A DNA stretch of 64,000 bases from Acinetobacter zhairuonensis (GCF_022601715.1 NZ_JAKVIM010000004.1:1-64000); one strand, 5' to 3'. Positions 16,972-27,658 are shown, counted from the stretch's first letter. The notes: generated by a model from the letters alone, not told the origin. Made by a program: numbers and translations.

Positions 16972-18849
16972 TCAGATTTCGATTTGGCTACCCAATTCCA
17001 CCACACGGTTTGGCGGAATTTTATAAAAGTCGCTGACAGGACTGGTATTACGCTGCATGGAAATAAACAGCTTTTCACGCCATGGCGCCAAACCATCCCC
17101 CACAGTACTGATAATGCGTTCACGCGAAACAAAGAAACTGATCTGCATAAGGTTATATTCCAGATCAATGGCTTGATAAACAGCTTCAAGCGCTTGTGGA
17201 ATATTCATCTCATCTTTAAAGCCGTAGAACAATTCCACTCGATAAAAATGCTGATTCATGCTTTCCACCTTAAAGCGTTCCTGCGCTGGAACATAAGGCA
17301 CATCCTGAATCTTCACAGTCAAAATGATGTTCTTTTGATGCAGTACCTTGTTGTGTTTCATGTTGTGTAACATGGCATGTGGTACCACCGTTGGAGTACC
17401 CGTCAAGAACACCGCCTCACCTTCGACCCAATTTGCCTGATCACCAATACTCTGCACAAATAAATCCAGCGGAAGCGTATCTTGCTGCAACTTGGCAAAG
17501 GTCAGTTCACGACCATCTTTCCATGTCATTAACAACATAAATGCGATACCACCAATCAGCAATGGTACCCAACCGCCTGAAAGCACTTTCAGCGAGGTTG
17601 CACTGACCAAGACCAAATCAAGCACCAAAAATGGTGTGATAAGCAACACCAGTTTCGGCTTGCTCCATTTCCATGTATAGCGAATAAACACGGCAATCAA
17701 CAAAGTATCGCAGAGCATGGTCATGGTCACTGCTAAACCATAAGCATGTGACAAGCGTGAGCTGGTCTGGAAGATCAGAATCAGCACAATAATCGCAGCG
17801 AGCAGAATCCAGTTCAGTAAAGGCACATAAATCTGACCTTGTTCCGAATCTGAAGTGTGCTTAATGCTCAGGCGTGGTAAATATCCCAATTGAATCGCCT
17901 GACGTGCCAATGAAAACACCCCTGAAATTACCGCTTGCGATGCAATCACGGCGGCCATGGTCGCCAAGAAAATCATCGGATACAGTGCCCATTCTGGAAC
18001 CAATAAATAAAACGGGTTTTCAATGGCATTCGGGTCACGTAGCAATAATGCTCCTTGCCCTGCGTAGTTGAGCAACAAACACGGCAATACCACAACAAAC
18101 CAAGCCAAACGAATCGGAACAGGACCAAAGTGCCCCATATCCGCATATAGTGCCTCACCGCCCGTGACCGTTAATACCACCGCACCCATAATGAAAAACG
18201 TCATCAAGGGATGGTTCATAATAAACTGAATTGCCCAATGTGGACTAAGCATGCCCAAAACCACAGGGGTTTGAATGATGCTAGAAACTCCCAATATGCC
18301 TAAAGAGAAGAACCACAATAAAGTTAGCGGACCAAAGAACTTGCCGACAAAGGCCGTACCATGTTTTTGCATCACAAACAGTGTGGTCACAATGGCAATT
18401 GCAATCGGCACAATATAAGGATCGAGCGCATCTGTCGCGATAGATAAACCTTCTACCGCCGACAGCACTGAAATGGCAGGGGTAATAATGCCATCCCCAA
18501 AGAACAGTGAGGCACCAATAAAACCAATGGCTATCAGAAACAGTTTTTTACGGTCACTAAAATTGGTATTACGCAGGTTCAAGGCAAGCAAGGCCATAAT
18601 GCCGCCTTCCCCATTGTTGTCTGCACGCATGACAATCGCGACATACTTAATGGTAATGACCATTGTCATTGTCCAAAAGATAATCGACAAAATACCCAAG
18701 ACATTCTCAGGGTTAATCCCCAGTCCATGTGCAGCATGGAATGATTCTTTCAGTGCATAGAGTGGACTGGTTCCAATATCCCCAAATACAACCCCTAATG
18801 CTGCCAAGGTTATCGCAGGCAATGCGGCTTTTTTTGCAGAACTTTGCAT
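16972..18849 (-). CDS. kup: Low-affinity potassium uptake protein Kup
   Basis: A 625-residue K+/H+ symporter of the HAK/KUP family, about 12 membrane segments followed by a ~180-residue cytosolic tail. The family start [17 protein letters not shown] and the segment [20 protein letters not shown] are intact. The length is normal. Single-gene unit. Confidence 0.96.
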   Translation of the reverse strand: MQSSAKKAALPAITLAALGVVFGDIGTSPLYALKESFHAAHGLGINPENVLGILSIIFWTMTMVITIKYVAIVMRADNNGEGGIMALLALNLRNTNFSDRKKLFLIAIGFIGASLFFGDGIITPAISVLSAVEGLSIATDALDPYIVPIAIAIVTTLFVMQKHGTAFVGKFFGPLTLLWFFSLGILGVSSIIQTPVVLGMLSPHWAIQFIMNHPLMTFFIMGAVVLTVTGGEALYADMGHFGPVPIRLAWFVVVLPCLLLNYAGQGALLLRDPNAIENPFYLLVPEWALYPMIFLATMAAVIASQAVISGVFSLARQAIQLGYLPRLSIKHTSDSEQGQIYVPLLNWILLAAIIVLILIFQTSSRLSHAYGLAVTMTMLCDTLLIAVFIRYTWKWSKPKLVLLITPFLVLDLVLVSATSLKVLSGGWVPLLIGGIAFMLLMTWKDGRELTFAKLQQDTLPLDLFVQSIGDQANWVEGEAVFLTGTPTVVPHAMLHNMKHNKVLHQKNIILTVKIQDVPYVPAQERFKVESMNQHFYRVELFYGFKDEMNIPQALEAVYQAIDLEYNLMQISFFVSRERIISTVGDGLAPWREKLFISMQRNTSPVSDFYKIPPNRVVELGSQIEI

Positions 18850-18972
18850 ATGTTGTCTTCAAAAAGGAACAGTATTTTTCTGCAATCTTAACATTAAGGA
18901 AAATCTTTTTCTGCAAATCAATTGTTTCTGACTTGGCAGACTGTCTTTTTTTGGCTATTATCCCGCTCCAAT

Positions 18973-19063
18973 GGTGAAGTGTCCGAGTGGCTGAAGGAGC
19001 ACGCCTGGAAAGTGTGTAAACGTTTATAGCGTTTCGAGGGTTCGAATCCCTCTTTCACCGCCA
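18973..19063 (+). tRNA. tRNA-Ser (GGA)
   Basis: A 91-nt class II tRNA with a long variable arm. The anticodon loop CTGGAAA gives anticodon GGA. Acceptor GGTGAAG pairs with TTTCACC, and the CCA is encoded. Confidence 0.97.
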
Positions 19064-19095
19064 AATTCTGTAATCATGTAGCCGCATGATGTCTC

Positions 19096-19130
19096 AAAAG
19101 GTTTAAATCCAAAGGGTTTAAGCCTTTTTT
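19096..19130 (+). terminator. Terminator after tRNA-Ser
   Basis: AAAAGG-TTTAAA pairs with TTTAA-GCCTTTT around a nine-base loop, followed by six T. Confidence 0.7.
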
Positions 19131-19161
19131 GTTGCCTTTTAAAAAAATATATCCAATCAAT

Positions 19162-19188
19162 AAAAAATCCCCCAACAAAGGAGGATTT
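19162..19188 (-). terminator. Terminator of the valine-catabolic operon
   Basis: AAATCC/GGATTT stem with an A-run on the left, which gives a T-run on the minus strand. It lies 29 bp after the last operon gene. Confidence 0.65.
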
Positions 19189-19217
19189 CATCATTAGCAC
19201 GCAGAAAAATAGAGGGC

Positions 19218-20282
19218 TTATACCGATGCACTCATTTGCTTTTGCTGTCGCGAAGGCGGCAACAGATTCTCAAACATTTGCATCAATTCGGGATTTTCTG
19301 TTTGCCATTTCGGCTGTTTATCCTTATCAATTAGCAATGCGCGTACACCTTCTAGCATATCGCCCTGCTCAAACCAGATATCCTGCAAATCACGTTCAAG
19401 CTGCATACATTGTTCTAAAGACAAACCACGTCCCACATGCTGGAGCTTCAAGCTAATCTGCTTAGCCAACAATGAACGCTGCTGTAAAGTCGCCAAAATT
19501 TTAGCTGCCCAATCAGCATGTTCATCCTCTGCTGCATTCGCTAAACTATCTTCAATTTGCCCTAATTCGGCATGAGCAAAATGCTGACGAATTGCTTCTT
19601 CGTATTGTTTTAATTCACTTGGTACAGGTGTTTTTAAGTGGCGTGCAATGATCTGTTCAATGTATTGCTGATTTAACTGCGGTGCATTTGCCAATTCTGT
19701 TTGCAATTGGCCCAATTGCTCACTTGCCACCAAGTAATCAATTAAATCTAAATGCAGTGCATCGCTACTGCTAATCTGCTCCCCTGTCACCGCCATATAC
19801 ACACCGATATCATCTAGGCGGGATAAAAAGTGCGTTGCCCCGACATCTGGGAAAAAGCCAATCGCTGTTTCAGGCATCGCAAAGCGTGATTTTTCACTGC
19901 TGACCAGAATATGACAGGCTTGAGCCAAACCAAAACCACCACCCAGCACATAACCATCTAAGAACACCAGCACTGGCTTTGGATATTGGCGCAGGGTATT
20001 CAGCATATGATATTCATCGGCAAAATAGCGCTGGTCATTGCGGGTGCCATTTTGATAACTTTCATATAAGTAGCGAATATCGCCCCCAGCACAAAAGGCT
20101 TTGGCACTATTTGAATTAATTAGAACCGCCTGAACTTGAGGATCCTCTCGCCACTGTTCTAATTGCTGGGTAATGCCATGAATCATCGCGATTGACAGCG
20201 CATTTAAATGGCTGGCACGGTCGAGTGTGATTACGCCTAAATGCCCTTGTACGCTAATCGCTAAATTGTTTTCCATGCTCAT
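19218..20282 (-). CDS. 3-hydroxyisobutyryl-CoA hydrolase
   Basis: A 354-residue crotonase-superfamily protein with the long C-terminal region of HIBYL-CoA hydrolases. The oxyanion-hole and active-site segments are AFCAGGDIRYLYE, GGGFGLAQ and MPETAIGFFPDVGATHFLSRL. It frees 3-hydroxyisobutyrate from CoA in valine breakdown, which supplies MmsB. It is the last gene of the operon. Two ATGs six bases apart (20282, 20276) are possible starts. Confidence 0.9.
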   Translation of the reverse strand: MSMENNLAISVQGHLGVITLDRASHLNALSIAMIHGITQQLEQWREDPQVQAVLINSNSAKAFCAGGDIRYLYESYQNGTRNDQRYFADEYHMLNTLRQYPKPVLVFLDGYVLGGGFGLAQACHILVSSEKSRFAMPETAIGFFPDVGATHFLSRLDDIGVYMAVTGEQISSSDALHLDLIDYLVASEQLGQLQTELANAPQLNQQYIEQIIARHLKTPVPSELKQYEEAIRQHFAHAELGQIEDSLANAAEDEHADWAAKILATLQQRSLLAKQISLKLQHVGRGLSLEQCMQLERDLQDIWFEQGDMLEGVRALLIDKDKQPKWQTENPELMQMFENLLPPSRQQKQMSASV

Positions 20283-20291
20283 AGCCCCTTG

Positions 20292-21095
20292 TTATTGATT
20301 GTTGAATTGCGCAGGACGCTTTTCAATAAAGGCTTGCATGCCTTCTTTCTGGTCCGCAGTGGCAAAGATGGAATGGAAGGTACGGCGTTCAAAGCGTAGC
20401 CCTTCAGTCAAACTCACTTCAAAGGCACGGTTAATACTTTCTTTGATCATCATGGTTGCGGTCAGAGAGCGCTGTGCAATTTTCTCAGCAGCTTCTAGGG
20501 TATAAGCCAGTAGTTCTTCTTTCGGTAATACGCGAGCCACCAAGCCACTTTGCTCTGCCTCGGTTGCATCCATTTGTCGTGCAGTTAAACACATTTCCAT
20601 CGCCTTGGCTTTACCCAGTGCCAAGGTTAAACGCTGTGTTCCACCAATGCCTGGGATTACGCCCAGGGTCACTTCAGGCAAACCAAATTTGGCATTCTCG
20701 GCACAATAAATAAAATCGCACATTAAGGCCAATTCACACCCCCCCCCCAGTGCATAACCACTCACTGCGGCAATCAAAGGTTTACGGCGCTGTGCAATGC
20801 GATCTGCCAAATGGAAAAAGTCATCAAAATAGATGTTCGGGAAATTCAGCCCTACCATTTCTTTAATATCGGCACCCGCAGCAAAGGCTTTTTCTGAACC
20901 CGCCAACACCATACAACCAATCTCAGCATCGCGTTCAAATTGGTCTAAGGCTTGGTTAATTTCAGCAATCAGTTGGCTATTTAAGGCATTTAAAGCTTTC
21001 GGACGATTTAAGGTAATCAAGCCTACCCCATTACGCTTTTCAACCAAAATGGTGTCCCATTGTTGTTCTTCGATGAATGTTTTTTCCCACTGCAT
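20292..21095 (-). CDS. Enoyl-CoA hydratase
   Basis: About 267 residues. Both catalytic glutamate regions of crotonases are present (GGGCELALMCDF and GLPEVTLGVIPGIGGTQRL). In this operon it most likely hydrates methacrylyl-CoA to 3-hydroxyisobutyryl-CoA. ATG 21095 has AAAGGA seven bases upstream. The longer reading to 21149 is not supported. Confidence 0.93.
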   Translation of the reverse strand: MQWEKTFIEEQQWDTILVEKRNGVGLITLNRPKALNALNSQLIAEINQALDQFERDAEIGCMVLAGSEKAFAAGADIKEMVGLNFPNIYFDDFFHLADRIAQRRKPLIAAVSGYALGGGCELALMCDFIYCAENAKFGLPEVTLGVIPGIGGTQRLTLALGKAKAMEMCLTARQMDATEAEQSGLVARVLPKEELLAYTLEAAEKIAQRSLTATMMIKESINRAFEVSLTEGLRFERRTFHSIFATADQKEGMQAFIEKRPAQFNNQ

Positions 21096-21193
21096 GGTTA
21101 TATCCTTTCTTTGTAGACGTGCTGTACATGCAATCCACCGATCTCCCATCGATTACTACTTGCTTGTACAGCGATCAATTCTTTTCTATTTGT

Positions 21194-22417
21194 TTATAAA
21201 CTACGGGCAATCACCAAACGCTGAATATCGCTGGTACCTTCATAAATCTGACAAATGCGGGCATCCCGATAAATCCGCTCAATCGGGAAATCTTTCAAGT
21301 AGCCATAGCCACCAAAGATTTGTAAAGCGTTGGAACATACCCGTTCCGTCATTTCCGAAGCAAACAGCTTCGCCATCGACGCTTCGGTTAAACACGGCTG
21401 CCCTGCTTCTTTTAAACGCGCTGCCTGATGTACCAACTGACGCGCTGCCGCAATTTCAGTCGCCATACTGGCTAAACGGAACGACACCGCTTGCTGCTCA
21501 AAAATCGGTTTGCCAAATGCCACGCGCTCCTTGGCATAACGGGTCGCTTCTTCCAAAGCTGCTCGAGCTAAACCCACCGCCTGTGCGGCAATGCCAATGC
21601 GTCCACCTTCTAAATTGGACAAGGCAATTTTTAAGCCTTCACCCTCTTTGCCTAACAGCAGGCTTTTGTGTACCCGCAGATCAGTCAAGGCAATTTGGCA
21701 CGTGTCCGAAGCATGTAAACCGAGTTTTTCCTCGATGCGAATCACTTCATAACCTGAGGTATTGCGTGGTACCAAAAAGGCACTCATCCCCTTTTTACCC
21801 GCCGCAGGATCCGTTACCGCAAACACAATGATCACACCTGCATTATGTCCTGAGGTAATAAACTGCTTGGCACCATTAATCACATAATAGTCACCATCTT
21901 TCACCGCGCGGGTTTTAATTGCAGCAGCATCGGAACCGGTATGTGGCTCAGTTAACGCAAATGCACCGATCATTTCACCTTTGGCTAAAGGCACTAAAAA
22001 TTGCTGCTTTTGCGCCTCGGTGCCATATTTCAAAATTGGTACACAACCCACTGAATTGTGCACACTCATAATGGCCGAGGTTGCACCGTCCGCAGCGGCA
22101 ATTTCTTCTAGCGCAAGCACATAAGCCAAGTTGCCTGTGGCTGATCCGCCCCATTCTTCAGGCACCAACATGCCCATAAAACCCAATTGCCCCATTTGCT
22201 GTAACGCTTCTGCGGGAAAAATGCCATGTCGATCCCATTCACTGGCATAGGGTTTGATCTGTTCTTGGGCAAAGCTTTTTGCCATATCTTGAATCAAAAC
22301 TTGTTCTTCAAAAAACATACCCTGTCGATCCCACTCACTGGTATTCGGTTTTATTTGGTCTTGGTCAAAGCTTTTCGGCATGTCCTGCATCTGGACTTGT
22401 TCTTCAGTGAATTGCAT
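21194..22417 (-). CDS. Acyl-CoA dehydrogenase (isobutyryl-CoA type) with duplicated N-terminus
   Basis: A 407-residue FAD enzyme. The catalytic glutamate is in [11 protein letters not shown] near the C-terminus. Context suggests isobutyryl-CoA to methacrylyl-CoA. Residues 3-34 and 35-66 are tandem copies of the first helix region (offset 32 residues), so the protein is about 32 residues longer than usual. The inner copy keeps the normal residues ([13 protein letters not shown]), while the outer one is altered ([13 protein letters not shown]). ATG 22417 has GGAAAGG upstream. An internal ATG at 22318 would give normal length but has a poor ribosome site. Confidence 0.93.
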   Translation of the reverse strand: MQFTEEQVQMQDMPKSFDQDQIKPNTSEWDRQGMFFEEQVLIQDMAKSFAQEQIKPYASEWDRHGIFPAEALQQMGQLGFMGMLVPEEWGGSATGNLAYVLALEEIAAADGATSAIMSVHNSVGCVPILKYGTEAQKQQFLVPLAKGEMIGAFALTEPHTGSDAAAIKTRAVKDGDYYVINGAKQFITSGHNAGVIIVFAVTDPAAGKKGMSAFLVPRNTSGYEVIRIEEKLGLHASDTCQIALTDLRVHKSLLLGKEGEGLKIALSNLEGGRIGIAAQAVGLARAALEEATRYAKERVAFGKPIFEQQAVSFRLASMATEIAAARQLVHQAARLKEAGQPCLTEASMAKLFASEMTERVCSNALQIFGGYGYLKDFPIERIYRDARICQIYEGTSDIQRLVIARSL

Positions 22418-22441
22418 ACATCCTTTCCTTACAATTTCTTC

Positions 22442-24103
22442 TTAACTTGCGACAGCCGTAGCTGTTTGCTGCTTGGCAATTTCCTGATTACGCAGTAAAA
22501 AGCGCTGAATTTTTCCACTTGGGGTTTTTGGCAGTTCAGTGACAAACTCAATCAAACGCGGATAAGCATGTGCCGACAGGCGCTTTTTCACAAATAGACT
22601 CAGTTCGGTTTGTAATTCCGGACTAGCCAAATGCTCACCCGATAAAATCACAAAGGCTTTAATTACTTCTGTGCGTTCTGGATCAGGCACACCAATCACC
22701 GCAGCTTCAATCACTGCATCATGTTCCAACAGCGCGCTTTCCACATCAAATGGTCCCACGCGATAGCCTGAAGTGGTAATCACATCATCACTACGACCCA
22801 CAAAGCTCATACTGCCATCGGCATGAATTTCTGCGGTGTCTCCAGTCAAATAATAATGACCGACAAACGGTGATTTACGGCTTTCTTCATAGCCACCAAA
22901 CCACATCATTGGTGATTGGCTGATATCCACCGCCAGAATCCCCGGAGTATCTGCACCAAGTTCATTACCCTGTTCATCTACCGCCACCACACGATAGCCT
23001 GGGCTAGCAAAGCCTGCCGAGCCTGCACGTACCTCATGTTCTAGTGCATGATGGTTACAGACCACCATCCCGACTTCAGTTTGACCATAGTGGTCGTAAA
23101 TTGGAGCATCCAATACTTGCTTAAACCAGCGGAATACTTCTGGATTGAGTGGCTCACCTGCGCTGCTGACCACACGGAGTTTGCCGCGTAATTTCGCCAT
23201 TTGCTGCTGATCTGCCGCCATCATCATGCGATAAGCCGTTGGTGCACCTGCCAGATTATTCACGCCATAGTCTTGGACAATTTGACATAAGCTGTCTGGA
23301 GTAAAGGCGCCCTCATAAAAAATCGTTGGGTGTCCGAGCAATAACGGTCCAGTAATGCCGTAATACAAGCCATAGGCCCAGCCTGGATCGGCAATATTCC
23401 AAAATGAGTCCTCTGCTCTTAAGCCAATCGCATCTTGCATGTAGCCACCAAAAGCAATTAACGCTTTCAATGGTACTTTTAGCGGTTTAGCAGGTCCTGT
23501 AGTGCCTGAGGTAAACATCAACAAGAACGGATCTTGGATATTCATCATCACCACTTCACACTGATCAGATTGGCGGTTTACTTCAGCCCAAAAGCTATAA
23601 TCGCCCTGATATAGCCCCGTACCTTTTTCCCCTGACACAGTTACAATTGCTGGGCAGCCTTCCACCTCATGCAATTTGTCGCGATTACCAACATCGGTCA
23701 CCACCAGTTTGCTTTGTGCCAGCTGCAAGCGGTGCTCAATTGCTTTCGGACCAAATGCAGTAAACAAGGGTTGATAAACTGCACCTATGCGCCATGTGGC
23801 TAAAATGGTGATGATGAGTTCGGGGGTACGTGGCAATAAGCCCGACACGCGGTCGCCCTTGCCAATCCCTTGTGATTTGAGGAAATTGGCAAATTGACTG
23901 GCGCGTTGTTGTAATTCGCGAAAGGTATATTGTTCTTTACGACCATCTTTTCCCTGCCAAAACAGCGCAATGCGCCCCGGCAAGGCATGCCGATCACAAC
24001 ACTCATAACACGCATTCAGCGCATCGGTTGAACCTGATAAAAACCGTTGCGCAGCCTGTTGTAAATCAAACGTCTGCTGCGCTTGTTGATAATTTGAAGT
24101 CAT
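22442..24103 (-). CDS. AMP-forming acyl-CoA synthetase
   Basis: A 553-residue member of the ANL superfamily close to acetyl-/propionyl-CoA synthetases. The P-loop TSGTTGPAK, YGQTE and the C-terminal lysine motif PKTPSGKIQR are present. It probably activates a branched or short acid (isobutyrate or 3-hydroxyisobutyrate) for this pathway. It sits 24 bp before the acyl-CoA dehydrogenase gene. Confidence 0.9.
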   Translation of the reverse strand: MTSNYQQAQQTFDLQQAAQRFLSGSTDALNACYECCDRHALPGRIALFWQGKDGRKEQYTFRELQQRASQFANFLKSQGIGKGDRVSGLLPRTPELIITILATWRIGAVYQPLFTAFGPKAIEHRLQLAQSKLVVTDVGNRDKLHEVEGCPAIVTVSGEKGTGLYQGDYSFWAEVNRQSDQCEVVMMNIQDPFLLMFTSGTTGPAKPLKVPLKALIAFGGYMQDAIGLRAEDSFWNIADPGWAYGLYYGITGPLLLGHPTIFYEGAFTPDSLCQIVQDYGVNNLAGAPTAYRMMMAADQQQMAKLRGKLRVVSSAGEPLNPEVFRWFKQVLDAPIYDHYGQTEVGMVVCNHHALEHEVRAGSAGFASPGYRVVAVDEQGNELGADTPGILAVDISQSPMMWFGGYEESRKSPFVGHYYLTGDTAEIHADGSMSFVGRSDDVITTSGYRVGPFDVESALLEHDAVIEAAVIGVPDPERTEVIKAFVILSGEHLASPELQTELSLFVKKRLSAHAYPRLIEFVTELPKTPSGKIQRFLLRNQEIAKQQTATAVAS

Positions 24104-24187
24104 CCTTTCACCTCAGTCTCAATTCTTGTTATTCACGACACGGGTTTTTATAGAGCGCATTCATTGCGCTCATGCATTTCTTTTCAA

Positions 24188-25078
24188 TTAACTTTCTCGG
24201 GGTAAGTACTGCTGGATAATGCTGGAAAAATCCAAATGCGCATTCCCTTGTAAACACAACTGTTGATACAGTTGCTGCGCCAAGCCACCGAGCAATACAG
24301 GTTGCTTGACTTGGCTCGCGGCTTCAATGGCCAAACCTAAATCTTTTAACATCAATTGCGAGGCAAAACCGTCGGTATAACCACGACTTGCTGGTGCATT
24401 GGGACTGATATCTGGCCAAGGATTACAAATTTCCGAACTCCAGCAACGACCACTGGAGCTATTAATTACGCCAGCCAAGGCGTGTGAGTCAATCCCTAGA
24501 CGGCTACCCAGTGCCATGCCTTCTGCCACCGCCGCCATCGAAATACCCAAAATCATGTTGTTGCAGATTTTGGCAATTTGCCCAGCACCAACGGCACCGC
24601 AATGTACGGTGTTTTTGCCCATAAAACTGAGGATCGGTTTGACTTGCTCATAAGTCGCGTCATCAGCACCAACCATAAAGGTCAAGGTCCCCGCTTTGGC
24701 ACCAATGGTGCCGCCAGACACAGGCGCATCACAGACTTGAACCTGATGCTTCAAGCCTTCTGCCGCAACATCTTTAATGGTTTGTGGATCAATGGTACTG
24801 GAGTCAATGCATAAACTGCCTGCACGCATCACCGCTAAAATCCCGGTTTCCCCCAAATACACCTCGCGCACATGTTTGGCTGCGGGCAGCATGCTGATCA
24901 CCACATCCGCTTGTTCTGCTGCGGCTTGCGGGCTGTCACAGACAATCCCGCCACTTTCTGCAAACTGCAGCAAGACTTTTTCACTCAAGTCATAACCCAG
25001 AACTGTTTGCCCTGCTTTGAGCAGGTTCTGTGCCATCGAACCGCCCATATTACCTAAACCAATGAAAGCTATCTTCAT
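24188..25078 (-). CDS. mmsB: 3-hydroxyisobutyrate dehydrogenase
   Basis: 296 residues. The N-terminal Rossmann motif is GLGNMGGSMA (7-16), the substrate loop DAPVSGGTIGAKAGTL lies near 120, and the catalytic lysine is in GQIAKICNN near 171. It oxidises 3-hydroxyisobutyrate to methylmalonate semialdehyde with NAD. AAGGAG precedes the ATG. It starts 11 bp after the mmsA stop. Confidence 0.95.
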   Translation of the reverse strand: MKIAFIGLGNMGGSMAQNLLKAGQTVLGYDLSEKVLLQFAESGGIVCDSPQAAAEQADVVISMLPAAKHVREVYLGETGILAVMRAGSLCIDSSTIDPQTIKDVAAEGLKHQVQVCDAPVSGGTIGAKAGTLTFMVGADDATYEQVKPILSFMGKNTVHCGAVGAGQIAKICNNMILGISMAAVAEGMALGSRLGIDSHALAGVINSSSGRCWSSEICNPWPDISPNAPASRGYTDGFASQLMLKDLGLAIEAASQVKQPVLLGGLAQQLYQQLCLQGNAHLDFSSIIQQYLPRES

Positions 25079-25089
25079 CGCGCTACTCC

Positions 25090-26607
25090 TTAGCGTAAAC
25101 TGATGGTGGTATTCACTTCCCCAGCATCTTGGCTGTCTTCAAACCAGCGGCTGGTAATGGTTTTAGTTTGGGTATAGAACTGCACCGCCTGTTTGCCATA
25201 TGGACCCAGATCCCCCAGTTTTGAACCACGCGAACCAGTAAAGCTAAAGAACGGTACTGGAACTGGAATTGGAATATTGATGCCGACTTGACCGATATCA
25301 ATACGGTTTTGGAAGGTGCGTGCCACGGCACCGCTTTGGGTAAATAAGCCTACGCCATTGCCAAATGGATTGGCATTCACCAGCTCAATTGCCTGCTCCA
25401 AAGTATCGACACAGATAATCGCCAATACGGGACCAAAGATTTCTTCTTTATAAATGCGCATATCTGTCGTGACTTGATTGAAAATGGTCGCGCCAACAAA
25501 GTTGCCATTTTCATAGCCTTTAACCTGAATCTCACGGCCATCCAGCAATAATTCAGCGCCTTGTTCTACACCGCTGTTAATCAGCTCAATCACACGCGCT
25601 TTGGCACGCGGTGAAATCACAGGACCAATATCCGTATTCGGTTCATGTCCTGCATTCACGCTTAAAGTTTTGGCTTTTGCCACCAATTCATTGATCCAGC
25701 GTTGACTATCACCGACCATGACTGCCACAGACAATGCCATACAACGCTGCCCCGCAGCGCCAAATGCAGCACCGACCATGGCATTTAAAGTTTGTTCTTT
25801 ATTGGCATCGGGCATCACCACCACATGGTTTTTCGCGCCCATCATCGATTGCACACGCTTGCCATGCTGACCTGCGAGGTTATACACATGCGTACCCACA
25901 GCAGTCGAACCGACAAAGGAAATCGCTTTAATGTCTTGATGGGTACACAGTGCATCCACCACCTCTTTGCCGCCATGCACCACATTCAGTACGCCCGCGG
26001 GAATACCCGCTTCAATCGCTAATTCCACCAGCATCATGGTCGACAGCGGATCTTGTTCAGACGGTTTCAACACAAAAGTATTGCCACACACAATCGCCAT
26101 CGGGAACATCCACAATGGAATCATGGCAGGGAAGTTAAATGGGGTAATGCCCGCGCACACGCCAAGCGGTTGTTGTAAGGTATAAGTGTCCACTCCGCGT
26201 GCCACGCCTTCGGTATATTCACCCATTTGCAAAGTGCCGATCGAACAAGCATGTTCCACCACTTCTAAACCACGTTGAATATCGCCTTCCGCATCGGCTA
26301 AGGTTTTGCCTTGCTCTGCAGTCAGTACCTGTGCAATTTTCTTGGCATTGGCACGAATCAGCTCCTGCAATTTCAGCATAATGCGCATACGTGCCTGAAT
26401 TGGGGTTTCTCTCCAGCTGGCAAATGCCGCTTTGGCTGAAGCAATCGCAGCCTGTACTTCTTCAGGCGTTGCAAAAGGGACCAAGCCAATCACTTCTTGG
26501 GTGGCTGGATTGATAATATCTTGCCACTGTTGTGTTTTAGACTCGACGAACTCACCATTAATCAATAATTTAGCAGTCGTTAGTTGGATCTTAGAAACCG
26601 TATTCAT
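25090..26607 (-). CDS. mmsA: Methylmalonate-semialdehyde dehydrogenase (CoA-acylating)
   Basis: About 505 residues of the aldehyde dehydrogenase superfamily. It converts methylmalonate semialdehyde to propionyl-CoA with NAD and CoA. The catalytic cysteine is in GQRCMALS, as in MmsA enzymes, and NPFGNGVGLFTQSGA is typical. ATG 26607 has GGAGAGG upstream, while 26628 would add seven residues. It is the first gene of the operon and divergent from a LysR gene. Confidence 0.95.
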   Translation of the reverse strand: MNTVSKIQLTTAKLLINGEFVESKTQQWQDIINPATQEVIGLVPFATPEEVQAAIASAKAAFASWRETPIQARMRIMLKLQELIRANAKKIAQVLTAEQGKTLADAEGDIQRGLEVVEHACSIGTLQMGEYTEGVARGVDTYTLQQPLGVCAGITPFNFPAMIPLWMFPMAIVCGNTFVLKPSEQDPLSTMMLVELAIEAGIPAGVLNVVHGGKEVVDALCTHQDIKAISFVGSTAVGTHVYNLAGQHGKRVQSMMGAKNHVVVMPDANKEQTLNAMVGAAFGAAGQRCMALSVAVMVGDSQRWINELVAKAKTLSVNAGHEPNTDIGPVISPRAKARVIELINSGVEQGAELLLDGREIQVKGYENGNFVGATIFNQVTTDMRIYKEEIFGPVLAIICVDTLEQAIELVNANPFGNGVGLFTQSGAVARTFQNRIDIGQVGINIPIPVPVPFFSFTGSRGSKLGDLGPYGKQAVQFYTQTKTITSRWFEDSQDAGEVNTTISLR

Positions 26608-26674
26608 AACCTCTCCATAGGCTTTCATTTTTATTGTGTTGCTGCTGAACCCTACGACTTAAACCGTATGTTCA

Positions 26675-26691
26675 ATTTGTGATTTTCAAAT
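26675..26691. promoter_or_regulatory. Candidate LysR box upstream of mmsA
   Basis: ATTTG, seven bases, CAAAT, the T-N11-A form of LysR recognition sites, in the region shared by mmsA and the divergent LysR gene. Confidence 0.5.
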
Positions 26692-26742
26692 CAGACTAGC
26701 AAAGAAAACTTTGACCACCAATGCAGATTGGTGCACGATGGT

Positions 26743-26758
26743 TGTGCAATTTTGCACA
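26743..26758. promoter_or_regulatory. TGTGCAA palindrome before the LysR gene
   Basis: Perfect inverted repeat TGTGCAA, TT, TTGCACA, 18 bp before the LysR start codon. Its half-site is identical to that of the XRE-cupin operator at 4431-4448, but with a two-base instead of a four-base centre. Confidence 0.5.
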
Positions 26759-26776
26759 GGATGTGGAAAAGAAAAA

Positions 26777-27658
26777 ATGAAAGTGGATTGGGATCATCTA
26801 CAGTTTTTTTTGGTTTTGGCGCGTGCCAAAACCCTGACCAATGCAGCGCGGATTATTGGGGTCGAACACAGTACTGTGGCGCGGCGGGTGCAGGCACTGG
26901 AACTGGCTTTAGGCACACCGCTGTTTAAACGTGAAGCCACAGGCTATGAACTGACGGTCGATGGCATGGCGCTGGTGCCTCGCGTCGAGCAAATGGAACA
27001 GGCCTTTTTACAAATTGAAAAACCGCAACAGCCGCTGGAAGGTCGGGTCAGAATTGGTGCACCTGAAGGCTTTGGCACCGCCTTTTTAACCCAGTTATTG
27101 GCTGAATTGTCACAACAATTTCCACTACTGACCATCGACCTGATTCCCGTCCCCAAGATGATCAAGCTGTCACATCGTGAAGCCGATATTGTGATTTCGA
27201 TTGACCGTCCTAAATCGGGTCCTTACATCATTACCCGACTGACCGATTATTGTCTGAAAATTTACGGCAGCCAAAGCTATCTGGCGCAACATCCCCCGAT
27301 TCAAAGCATGGAAGACTTAGCCCACCATCGCTTTGTAAATTATATTGATGATCTGATTTATAGTTCCGAACTGTATTGCTTGGAACGCTTACCGATTCCG
27401 CTGACTGCCAATTTCCGCAGCAGCAGTATTTTGGCACAACAAATTGCAGTGAATGCAGGTGCAGGACTGGCGATTTTGCCGCAATTTCTGGCGCATGATC
27501 AACCCAATCTAGAACAAGTGCTTGCCGAGCAAGTGCGCTTTACCCATACCTTCTGGATGCTGACTTTTGTCGATTTACAGCATGAACCACGGATTAAACT
27601 GGTCTGGGATTATCTGCGTAAACAGACCGATTTAAAACAACGAATTTTGATGGATTAA
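26777..27658 (+). CDS. LysR-family regulator of the mms operon
   Basis: About 293 residues. The N-terminal winged HTH is LTNAARIIGVEHSTVARRVQAL and the C-terminal part is a periplasmic-binding-protein-like effector domain. ATG 26777 is the family N-terminus. An upstream TTG frame to 26711 is not supported. Position and divergent layout make the mmsAB operon its likely target. Confidence 0.88.
   Translation: MKVDWDHLQFFLVLARAKTLTNAARIIGVEHSTVARRVQALELALGTPLFKREATGYELTVDGMALVPRVEQMEQAFLQIEKPQQPLEGRVRIGAPEGFGTAFLTQLLAELSQQFPLLTIDLIPVPKMIKLSHREADIVISIDRPKSGPYIITRLTDYCLKIYGSQSYLAQHPPIQSMEDLAHHRFVNYIDDLIYSSELYCLERLPIPLTANFRSSSILAQQIAVNAGAGLAILPQFLAHDQPNLEQVLAEQVRFTHTFWMLTFVDLQHEPRIKLVWDYLRKQTDLKQRILMD

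Noticed and set aside
20833-21831. 332-codon plus-strand open frame
   Set aside because: It lies opposite the enoyl-CoA hydratase and acyl-CoA dehydrogenase genes, spans their intergenic gap and has no protein-like domain.
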